Shown piece after piece: positions 43,258 through 52,725 of a DNA stretch of 64,000 bases. The notes below the pieces were generated by a model. That model had not been told where the DNA came from. It saw nothing but the letters and a program-made list of their open reading frames with translations, and did not search any database. Position numbers and translations under genes: made by a program. How positions within the stretch are numbered: the stretch's first letter is position 1; every line of letters begins with the position of its first letter. Source of the DNA: Podaxis mareebaensis (Eukaryota; Basidiomycota; Agaricomycetes; Agaricales; Agaricaceae); assembly GCA_018524725.1 (NCBI GenBank), contig JAEUWP010000138.1:1-64000 (forward strand). Direction: 5' to 3'.

Positions 43258-46200
43258 TCAGGAAGACGGAGGTGCATGCAAAGCGGCAGCATGATCGAAA
43301 TGGTTGGTCAATAACTTTGTTATATCCCTTTTTGTGACTATTCCCTCCAGGCGGCCACCTTCTGTGAACAACACTTCTCGCAAGTTCTAGAAGCCGGTAA
43401 ATAAGGTCAGCATCTAGATCGGGTGGTGGTACCTGGTGATTATACTATACGCACCATCTTTTGGAATAGAGCTACTACATGTTCTCGTGGTACTTGTTTG
43501 CGCAGCTGAAGCGTTGTGCTATCAAGGGTAGAAGAGAAATCGATTGTGACCGCATTTGATGTTTCTATTGGCCGAGACGTCGTGGTCGCGGCTGTCGCTT
43601 CAGAAATGTCAATGATTTCGGGGCTGGAGTATATTGAATTTGAGGATGGTGTTTTGTTCACCGGAGGGGAGGATGCCAGTGCAGAGTCATTCGCCATATG
43701 GTGTTCGGATCGTGTGATTGAGGTGGGGGCGGGTTGTCCCTCGGGCTGTGAGAATGAGCATATTGCAGATGCCTGTGATGGAGAACGTGCCAGGGCGTCT
43801 GCGCAACGTCAGCGGATTGCTTAGAGACTGGAAAGGGGGAATGGAACAAGGACGTACCAAGGAAGCTTTGTAATCTTTCTCTTGATGCGTATCCTACCAA
43901 TTCTTGTCCCTTGACTACAGGAAAGCCGGAATACCCATGTTGAGCAAGTGTTTTCTCTGGAAACTCCAGCATCAAATCAGGTTCTCAGGTTGAGATGCAA
44001 TTCTTGCGGCACACACCAAGGTCAGCAACAGTGAAATTGCCGTCTTCAATCGTGACCAGCCTATCTGCGCTCTTCATAATATCCTCGCCCGTGGCTGCCT
44101 GTGCGTCTTTGAAATCGACGGGAGGCAACCAAGGGTAACGGCGCATCGCAATCCAGACGGGATATATGCCGTCTGTGCCTTGTGCGTCTCCAACCCACTT
44201 AGCTGTCATAACAGCGATCATGATAGGTAATACGTGCGACAGTGCACCCGTCAGCTGTTAGCGAGAAATTAGAAACCCCTAAGTATAGAAAAAGGGGAAG
44301 AAACGTGCCTCAAACAGAATGACGACAAGCGAGACTGGGCAGGGAATGAATTTACAGTTGACTGAGCTATGCAGCGAAACCTTACTGGTCATTCGCGTCA
44401 CACCGCCGAGCATTGCAGCTGCCCCTATGACAGCGTAGAAACCGGGCGATATGCATCTCACTGAAGGGTCTGGGGGACAAGAAAGAAAGACCCATGACGT
44501 TGGGTAGGAACGATACATTGATTGCCTGATTTTCATAGTCAAGCCATGAGCGAATGGTAGTGTGGGAATAAAACCACAGACATGATCAAACCAATTGCAC
44601 GACCAAGGCATGCTCCGATGGCAATGGTGGGCAGGAAAATACCAGCAGGGACCTGTCGTAAATTTGTGAAGATGAGATTAGAGTGAGAATTGAGCCAAAC
44701 GCACCATCATACCGAAGGTCCAGGCGGTGAACAAAAACTTCATTGCCGCTGTTAGGAGCAGCAGGAAAATGTTTTGTCTGGAGGCAGTTGGGCTTGGACA
44801 TATACGTTAGATATACTTTCCGAGATGATCAACTGAGGTTGCCAGCTTACTTGCACAAACCATGATAATCGCCCTTGGAAGGGTCACATTCTTGGAACAG
44901 GTTAGCTACTAGCTCGGAACTTTGGACTCTATAAATGCGTGAGCATCGCGCCTCTGGAACCTTATCATGATGCCCACCGTGCAAAGACAACCTGGCGAGA
45001 CGTTCAGCGTAGCCATTGGGAGGAAGTACGGAGGAACATACCAGATAGCTGACAGCGGCAGTAATGGCACTGACGCAGACAACTTCGAGAATGGGCCACT
45101 CGCTAATTAAGCTATTCCTTCGATAGATAGCAATCTTGACATTCAACTTGATCAAGAGGGATCCGAGGATGCCCTGCGAGGGTTGTGAGTACTGCATTGT
45201 ATGACATTCCTATAACTTACTCCAACAACTCCTAAAAACAACCACGGAACCTAGCAAAGGTGAATGATCAACATATAGTGTTAGGGCTGACTGGCCATAC
45301 CAATTCAAAGGCTCTCCAGGTGTCGTCTACAAAGGTGACCTGTTTTCGTAGGTTTAAAGAAGGTCGGAAAGTAGACCTGGGACCTTACTTGGAACAGAAC
45401 CAGTTTCGCCGTGCCGAAGGGGTTTACCCATTGAAGCGCCACAGCAGCTATGGCTGAAGCCACAAAGCCCTTCCACATAACTTCTGATTCGTTCGAGAAT
45501 GATTCTAGTTCTATCCCGATGGCAAGACCTTAGTGGCTGCGTTGTCACCGTTAGGTTTGGGATGATTACCTTCTAGGCCAAAAAGGACACCGCCTAAGGG
45601 GCTACCGAAGGCTACGGAGACGCCGGCTGCGGCAGCGGCCGCAAGGATCCTCCGCTTTGACACTTACACCAGTTAGCCAGAGCCTAGGAGGTAAAATGTG
45701 AATCTATCAATGAAATACCTTCATTATTCTGAAACTGTTTGAAAAACCGAGATATCAGGAAGGCCAGGCAACAGGAGACATGCACCAAGGGTCCCTGCGG
45801 GCATTTAACAGGATAATTTGGAGGATAAAGATAAAGCTGTACCTCTTTCCCAAGCGATAATCCCGAGGCGACTGAGAGAGCGAGTCCAAGAGCTTTAATG
45901 AGTAATGTCCATGGTGAGAGGAACGCGTCCAAGACGTAGCCTCCCAGGATCTGGCTTGAAGTTTGGTCGGTGCTCCTCGAGAAAGCCACTTGGACTCACA
46001 GCTTTGATCTCAGGAACTAGAAGTAGATTCAGCATGTATCGACGGATGTGACGTTCGCCACTCACTCCCTGTGTGGAATGCACTGCACAGTATGCCAATC
46101 AGTCGAGCAGCTCCGAGGTTTGTTCAAGGCGAACTCACTAAGGTGCGTATGCGACGACTAGGACAGCAGCGCTTGCCGCGAAAGCAATCTTTGGCCTTTA

Positions 46201-46820
46201 TGAGGATCAAGCTCCAGAATCATTAGACCATACAGCTCACAGCAAGGGTAACATAGACAAAGGATTGCAACAGTGAGGCGCCGAATATTGACCGGAAGCC
46301 AAAATATGTGCTCCATGACTGCCATTCGTAACATACCTCTCCAGCTGAATAAACGTTCAGTGTGTGAACAAATTTGAGAAGGATGGTTAACATACGATCA
46401 ATACCACTACAACATGCAACTTGATTATAAAAGAATCCGTATGAGCAGCGACCCTCGCGTAGATCTCCCAACCTATATTCCGTCCAGCGCCACAGTTCTT
46501 ATCCAACCATGCACGACATACCATTTCACCAGAACATCCAACCAGGCTCCCGCCATTCCAATCCCCATTCCCGTTAGAATAACAACGAGCCATCCACGCG
46601 CAGCTTCGAATGCCGGTGACAAGACACCTCGTACACCCGCCTGAGATTTGAGCATCTGTTGGCGCTCCCGTTCTGCCATTTCTTCTTGTAACCAGTCGAT
46701 GGAGGCTCCATCCTTGTATTTCATGGTATACGCTTGTTCAGGTTCCAGGAGACCCCCATCCTCTGTTAGCTCGTACTGTTCCTCGTCATAGTACCTCGTG
46801 CCATTGGAGCGCCTTGTCAT
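43258..46820 (-). CDS. ClC-family chloride channel or Cl-/H+ exchanger with CBS domains
   Basis: Minus-strand exons from [18 protein letters not shown] (46820) give an acidic N-terminus, a ClC membrane domain and C-terminal CBS domains. Landmarks: [38 protein letters not shown] (gating Glu in GKEGP, split by an intron), [63 protein letters not shown] motifs are [20 protein letters not shown] and [17 protein letters not shown]. It probably works in an internal membrane (Golgi, vacuole or endosome, as yeast Gef1), but location is not proven. The usual GSGIPE anion-binding motif reads HTGIPE here. More than ten introns; a few boundaries approximate. Confidence 0.9.
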
Positions 46821-47001
46821 TTGCTACAAAGAAATATCTTCACTAGCCCGTAATTTCAGAGGATGGGTATGGAGATGCCCAGGCGTAAGTGCAAGTGCTA
46901 AGCGAAATGGCAATTGTCCATGGTCGACGCACATGTTTGGTCCACGGGGCTTAGCCAAACAAAATCTTAGCGCTTGGCAGATTGAATTTGTCTCCGTTCC
47001 G

Positions 47002-47848
47002 ATGTCCCAACCACCACAATCCAATGCTTCCGTTGGCCCAGCCAACACGTCTAAAGATGTCTCTTCAATGTCGTCGATACTCATGGGGCCGCTGAATGAG
47101 CTCCAGGGACTATCACAAACTCTTTTTCTATCACTTTCACCCCCACAAACGAAACCTCCGCCACCCCCTCCTCTGGATGCGTTTCTGCAATGCGATAAGG
47201 TCCTAGCAAGCGCGATCAATGTTGCACAGACACATCAAATAAAGCAGAGGAAGATTGAAGCGCTAGAAACTGAGATACTGGAATTAGAAATGCGGTGGAG
47301 AAATATTTGTGAGGAGCTCGCGAAAGGGAGGAAGGAACTGGAGGAACTTATAGAAGAGGGAGAAGAGAGGCTCAAAGCGATAGAACAGGCAAAGAAAGGT
47401 GTGCAATCAAAGCACATGTATGGATATGCGCACTTCAACAACGTTTGCAGCTTCCATTCCTTACCCAGAACTACTTGCATATGCGCAGAGCTTGAGCGCG
47501 TTCACTTCGGCACCTCCGAATATGCCAGACCTCAGCCTTCCAGGCCAGCCACCTCCACCTTTGTTTTTCCCTCCGTTTCCCAACGAAGAGAAGATGCGGC
47601 GGGGTCATCTCAATGCCGAGGCGCCTCTTGGCTCACTGGGCGAAACGCATTCAGTTGGAAGACGTACGTCATTCTCCCTCTGTTGTATGCGTGTATGTCA
47701 TATTGAACCATACCCAGCCGCTGTCAATACAGTCTCACCGAACATTGACTTCAATCAACACATGGGTGCAAACCCTTACCGGCAAGACCGCCATGCTCCT
47801 CAGCCACAATTCTTTGATTTAGATCTCGACTTGAACCCCGACCTGTGA
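47002..47848 (+). CDS. MED4: Mediator complex subunit 4
   Basis: Three exons. The family core is plain: VLASAINVAQTHQIKQRKIE, ALETEILELEMRWRNICEEL, AKGRKELEELIEEGEERLKA, IEQAKKASIPYPELLAYAQS, LSAFTSAPPNMPD. A Pro-rich segment (LPGQPPPPLFFPPFPNEEKM) follows, then RRGHLNAEAPLG, and the protein ends FDLDLDLNPDL. Med4 is in the Mediator middle module, forms a coiled coil with Med9/Med7 partners and bridges activators to RNA polymerase II. ATG 47002 (MSQPPQSNASVG) was chosen; the upstream open frame looks non-coding. It is divergent from the ClC gene (182 bp), so a shared promoter is likely. Confidence 0.9.
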
Positions 47849-47947
47849 CCTGTCTAATACCCATAATGATGCCGGTCAGAAATGGTTATCCTACTGGTAT
47901 ATATCCTAATATGACAAAGGAAATGCTTCACAAACCGGGTGCATGTG

Positions 47948-48618
47948 CTATGTGACTGGTGCCAGAGATCCAGAGGAATCCTTCCTCGACTTCACAGCGG
48001 TTGTCCATGCCTTGATCTGTCGTAGAGGCGAAAACTGCGCTTCCCTCGACTCATCACGACCCACGTGTTTGTCGGCGTATACGTCAAGCTGTTGCCTGAA
48101 GCCAAGGTTTGGACAGACAATTATTCGCTTCTTTTGCACGTATGCAATAGCATCTGCACCCGTCATCTTCCTCGTATAGACGAGATATGCGGCTACCACC
48201 GTCGCGCTTCGACTGATGCCCATAAGGCAGTGGACCTACGACTCCTAGTCAATCATCACGTACTCTTAAACCGGGAAGTCTTTACCAAAACTTTGTTATT
48301 CTTGTCTGCCTCAAGCGCGGATTTTATAAAGTCCGTGGTCTGTTCAAAATGACGCAAGATGTCGGCACTGGAGTTGTCGTTTATTCGTATGTGTAGATGG
48401 TTGCGTTTCTCGATGATATCGGGAATGTCTGGAGGAAACTCGAGCACGGAAACCACATGGGTGATCCCAAGTTCGCTCAACTTCGTTTTATCACCAGCTA
48501 CGCTCCAGTTTCCCAGATAAAGGCGATCAATGATGAGGTTAATGTCCTCTGAGGAACTTCCTCGAGTTTTGGACAAGGCACGCGCTAGCTGCCACTTCTG
48601 CTGGGGAAAGGAGAGCAT
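47948..48618 (-). CDS. Dual-specificity protein phosphatase
   Basis: Two exons give about 205 residues. The DSP fold is visible from INLIIDRLYLGNWSVAGDKT and ITHVVSVLEFPPDIP through HIRINDNSSADILRHFEQTT (general acid Asp region) to the P-loop HCLMGISRSATVVAAYLVY, which has the catalytic Cys and Arg (HCx5RS). An intron of about 50 bp sits immediately before the P-loop. There is no rhodanese, zinc-binding or kinase-interaction domain, so it is a small atypical DSP. The substrate, whether MAPK or another, cannot be told from sequence. Confidence 0.9.
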
Positions 48619-48832
48619 GATGGAGCGGCTGCCTGATGATGGTTTTAAGCAATGATCCTGGCGCTCAATATGCGGCTCCTGTTTAAGTTCGAGGCTATGT
48701 TGAGTAGGCGGCTACGGCTGATGACCTAGAGTTTATATTGTGACCGGCGCCCGGGCCGTTATTCCCGTCGTCCCCTCAGACCTCTTAACCGCCATCCTCG
48801 GATCATCCAAGCTTAAGTAGTTGCTCTTGATC

Positions 48833-50353
48833 ATGAACTACTCTCTAACTCTGATCCAACCCACTCCCAACATCGATACCGCGCAGAGTCCACGCCAACA
48901 GTACTGTTCCATGGCAACAAGGAGGCTTGGGCGGCAACTGCTGGAAAAGGTGCTTATAATGCTCATCTACTTCTTCATATGGTGAGCAAATTGATAGCTT
49001 TCCGAGGAGTTGTTGCTGAACGGGTGTTATTTTAGCTACAGTTGGTACCTGTCTAGTGTGGAAGTGGGTGGTGCGCTGCTCGTCGGTGTCTTTCAAGGAA
49101 GCACTTTCTCACTCTCCAATGCAGGGCGGTGGTTATGGAAGAAGCAAGGTATTCGTGCGCCGGCAGGTAGAACTGCTTAACTTCTTTAGCTCTCTCGCTT
49201 CTTTGCTCATCTTCGTACCATAACCATACAGTTGCATATTGTGCGTTCATGAATACTGCAATGGCCTTCATCACCTTCTGTTACTATAACCTCACTCGCG
49301 GGCGCCACACTCATAATGTTCCATCGTTCCCTATGCCCGAGAGGGGAACGGTGTCGCTTCCTTATCAGTGCATCAACCAGAACGGTGATCTGGAGACCTG
49401 TGTAAAGGGGTCGTGTGCCGGTTCGTGGAAGCCCCCCAGGGCCCATCATTGTTCTGTGTGTGGGGTTTGTAGATTAGACTTCGATCACCACTGTCCATGG
49501 GTTTGTTCCTAATTTTAACCCAGGAGATTCTGTGGCTTACATACAAGCAGATAGGAAACTGCGTCACTCTTGCGAAGATGAAAATGTTTTTGTCTGTCTT
49601 ATTCGTCGTCCCGGTTACGTTTATAATCAGTATCTCTCCCATCATTGGGCTTGTACGCCGCCAACTCGTTGATGCGTTGGAGGCCTCAAGGGCGGACCCA
49701 ATCATTCAGCGAATCTGGTGGACTAAAACATATTCCTGGGCCTTTGCTGGACCAATCGGGCGACATATTCTTGGAACGGTTCTGGGTTTTCGGGTCCTAA
49801 GTGAGAGACTTGGCAGAAATCGTTTGTCTGATTCTCTGCTCGAAGTACCTCATGTGAGGTTACATTTAACTATCATGCTGGGGTTCATTGTCTCAGTTTT
49901 CTCGTTTGTGAGTGAAATCAACCAATACGTTTTCGAAATGCTGCTGACGCCGAAATCTAGGTTCTCGCAATTAAGACCAGCAGGCAATTATTGAACGGGC
50001 TGACAACTTTGGAGGCTCTCCGGCTACTATCTAAGGCAAACGAGGATGCCTCTATGTTTCTCTGCATACCGAACGCGAGCAATGAGTCACCCGAGGATAA
50101 GAGCAGGACGATGGAATCGGCCTCGGTTGTAATCTCTTTGCCTCTTGGAGAGCGCATTTACGATATGGGCACCTGGGAAAATTTCAGGACCTTTTGGCAA
50201 AAGCCTTTCGCCCCCCTAGAAACCGACAGGTATGTGTATTCACTTTCGTCTTCCATGTCTTTCTTTTTTGATAATTTTTGAAACAGACAAAATTTCCACT
50301 GGCCGTCCGTCAGCCCAACTCTCATCCAGCGACTACAGTACAAGAACCGGTAA
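48833..50353 (+). CDS. DHHC-type palmitoyltransferase
   Basis: Five or six exons. The start [20 protein letters not shown] leads to an early membrane segment ([13 protein letters not shown]), a second ([18 protein letters not shown]), the Cys-rich zinc-binding domain ([26 protein letters not shown]) with the catalytic DHHCPWIGNCV, then two more segments ([20 protein letters not shown] and [17 protein letters not shown]). An intron splits HCPW|IGN. These enzymes S-palmitoylate membrane-associated proteins by a Cys-acyl intermediate; the substrate is unknown. The last small exon after ETDRQNF ends at TAA 50351-50353, only 27 bp from the stop of the convergent GH45 gene. Extension past this stop is ruled out because that sequence is GH45 coding on the other strand. 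Confidence 0.88.
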
Positions 50354-50379
50354 TAGAGCATAAGTCATATTATCAGCAC

Positions 50380-51141
50380 TCAAGGTGCGGTGCCTTTGTT
50401 GCCACAGCCAACTGCAGGCCAGTTCGCTGCCGTTTCACCGGAGAGACAAGATCCATCGAAAAGCGAGCTTCCATCAGAACCTGACCATTGGCTGCACGGG
50501 ACCTCGCTGAATGTACCGATGAGAGCACCGTGCCCGGATGGGAAAAACGCCGAGGCACCTCCGGTGTCCTGGCAGATGTCAAAACTAATTGAGCGTTAAC
50601 AACACGGTGTTTGTTGCAAATGATAGGTGGCTTACTGGAATGGTTGGCCGTGTTGGTTATTTCGGTTGCTCTGCGTCTGGCCACACCACTCCTTCGACCA
50701 TGTCAGCGAACTGACAAAGGGTCACTGGAACATTTATCTCACTTGGTTTCCTTGAACGGGGCTGCAAGCATGTCAGGATTCCTTATCCTACTATTTCACG
50801 CACCCGACTTACCATAGGTCCGTCACTTTGACCACGATGGAATGGAATGGGCCGGGGAAGGATGGAGAGAATGGATCAGAGGTAGCGGTTACAGCGAAGC
50901 AACGTCCACAAGCATCACCGGGACCAAGACCAGGAGCAGCACCGAACGCAAGTTGATTCATTGCAGCGGTGAATCCGGTCGCAGCCCTTCCACAGGCTGG
51001 CCGGTTACAGCCTGTGTACATGGTGAAGGAGGTGCTCCCGGAGGGGCTTTGGACATAGCCGCCCGTCTGGCGGCTTTCCAGAGCGATAGCACGGGCTCCG
51101 GTGAGGGTGGCGAGAGCGAAGGCTGTTGAAGTCAATCTCAT
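50380..51141 (-). CDS. cel45A: GH45 subfamily C endoglucanase
   Basis: Four exons. ATG 51141 gives a signal peptide (MRLTSTAFALATLTGARAIA). The mature enzyme reads GGYVQSPSGSTSFTMYTGC, GFTAAMNQLAFGAAPGLGPG, DACGRCFAVTATSDP, FHSIVVKVTDLCPVQGNQ, EWCGQTQSNRNNQHGQPF, FDICQDTGG, FFPSGHGALIGTF and LSGETAANWPAVGCGNKG, matching basidiomycete Cel45A of the Phanerochaete type along its whole length. It cuts beta-1,4-glucan (cellulose, some beta-glucans). No cellulose-binding module is attached. Cys residues that form the disulfides are kept. An in-frame ATG at 51183 would spoil the signal peptide. A TATAAAA box lies about 140 bp upstream on the minus strand. Confidence 0.93.
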
Positions 51142-51816
51142 GTTTACTGGGAGGCAATGCTTTGTAGGGCTGTATACAGGCACGTTTTATACGATGTGTT
51201 TACGGTGCACATGGGCTATTTTGCGTGGGCTATCCATTTTCGAAGTTGGAAAAACAGAACAAACATTCCCGGAGTTGTGGGTTTTATACCCACACCCACG
51301 ACTATATTTCCAAGGTTTCTCCTGACAACGAAGTATGCTATTTTGAAGGCAATAGAAGCGTCGCCGATTGTAGCTGGTGACCACGGATTTTGTTCATTCA
51401 CCATGTGATAAGGCGTGGTTGGAGGTTAAAAGGAATGTTACGGTTGGGGTGGGAAGGTTGGTTGAGCTCTGGGTGTCCCTTGTATAACAAAGACGGTTCA
51501 TCGGTGTCAATTGAAGCTACATAAATATCATAAGATAGTTGGCCAAATAGCAACAGAGACACAAAAACGAAGCTTGTAACAATTTAACTGGTTGAGGCGA
51601 CGGCGGTAATATTGATATCGTTCGACTTTGCCTCGGTCATGTCATTCAGAAATGTGCACATATGCAATTTTAGTCGGGGAAACAGTGGCAAGTTGATTTC
51701 GAAATGTGACCACTTGCCATGCCGAATCAACCGCTGATAGTTCCAGATGGCAAAGAATGCATTGCAAGGCGATCTAGATATATTAGAATTATCAAAGGAC
51801 AATGACACTGGATTAT
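51142..51816. promoter_or_regulatory. GH45 promoter and 3' flank of the complex I subunit gene
   Basis: 675 bp between the GH45 start and the stop of the next gene on the same strand. On the minus strand GGTATAAAAC at 51281-51290 is a good TATA box for GH45. The part near 51584-51810 is AT-rich 3' flank. No gene is supported. Confidence 0.55.
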
Positions 51817-52528
51817 CTATGACGATTCTTCCTTTTTCACGCCATATTTCGCAGGATCTGTGCCATGATATTGATGGTTCACGAGGTTGAACCTGGAAGA
51901 AAATGTTAGCCAAGCTTTGAAAGAACAGGAAAAGTGAAATTATTACATCGGGAAGACGGCTGAAGTTTTGTGGTAAGTAAAAATGCATGATGCTAAAGCT
52001 GACCAAGGTACTCACAGAACTTGAGTTGCGAGAATTGTGAGTTGCGGAACGCAGTGCCCTGTACCCATTCGGGTTGATGGGATTCGCCATACAGAGGTTT
52101 GCCCTCCTTTGCGCGTTGGCTCAATTCCTCCAGGTCTCGGTCATATTCGCGTTGATTCTCTGACCAACCCCAGAAACGTGCTATGCGTGACATGAGGGTC
52201 GAGAGTACGGTGGAACAGGAGTTTCGAACGAACCGCTAGAACGCTGGTAGGCCAGCAAGAAACCACCAACAAAGCCCAGCAACCCACCCAGACGTAGAGC
52301 AGTCCTCATCCTAAGCTTAGTAGGATCTGCCATCTCTGCACAACCTTGAGAATAGGGAATGGAAATAACAAACGCAAACGCACCCCAGAAGTACAGGGCA
52401 GCTGGGAAAGCGCCTGTTGCACCAGCCCAAACGGCGTAGTCAGAGGGCCTAAAGTACCTGACAACGCGCGACGCATGGGGGTCCGCGTCGATAAGCGGGT
52501 AGGGTGTATCAATAACCTTGGAAGGCAT
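51817..52528 (-). CDS. NUXM: Mitochondrial complex I 20.9-kDa accessory subunit (NUXM)
   Basis: Four exons, including a 13-nt microexon at 51947-51959, give the full family sequence: PYPLIDADPHASRVVRYFRP, SDYAVWAGATGAFPAALYFW (membrane), LRLGGLLGFVGGFLLAYQRS (membrane), SARFWGWSENQREYDRDLEE, LSQRAKEGKPLYGESHQPEW, VQGTAFRNSQFSQLKFSVFP, MFNLVNHQYHGTDPAKYGVK. It is the Neurospora 20.9-kDa/Yarrowia NUXM subunit found in the membrane arm of fungal complex I. Without the microexon the FSVFPMFNLVNH reading is lost. Stop TAG at 51817-51819. Confidence 0.92.
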
Positions 52529-52725
52529 GGCAGTGTGTTCGTTCGCCGTCGCGGATGATGACGGCCTGAATACTCTCGGTGAAGATCACGTGCTTCTGAG
52601 AAATCACCGGCCCTAATTCGGTAATCGCACCGTGACCTGCTCTTGTTGTGGCCCGTGGACCATTGTGTAGATCCTTTCTCTCTCCCCACAACAATAGCCT
52701 CCCGCCCTGGCTGGCGATCGCAGTC

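Noticed and set aside
50390..50599. Plus-strand open frame of 69 codons, Pro-rich, as a C-terminal exon of the DHHC gene
   Set aside because: It is the reverse strand of the last exon of the GH45 endoglucanase, whose conserved sequence explains it fully.
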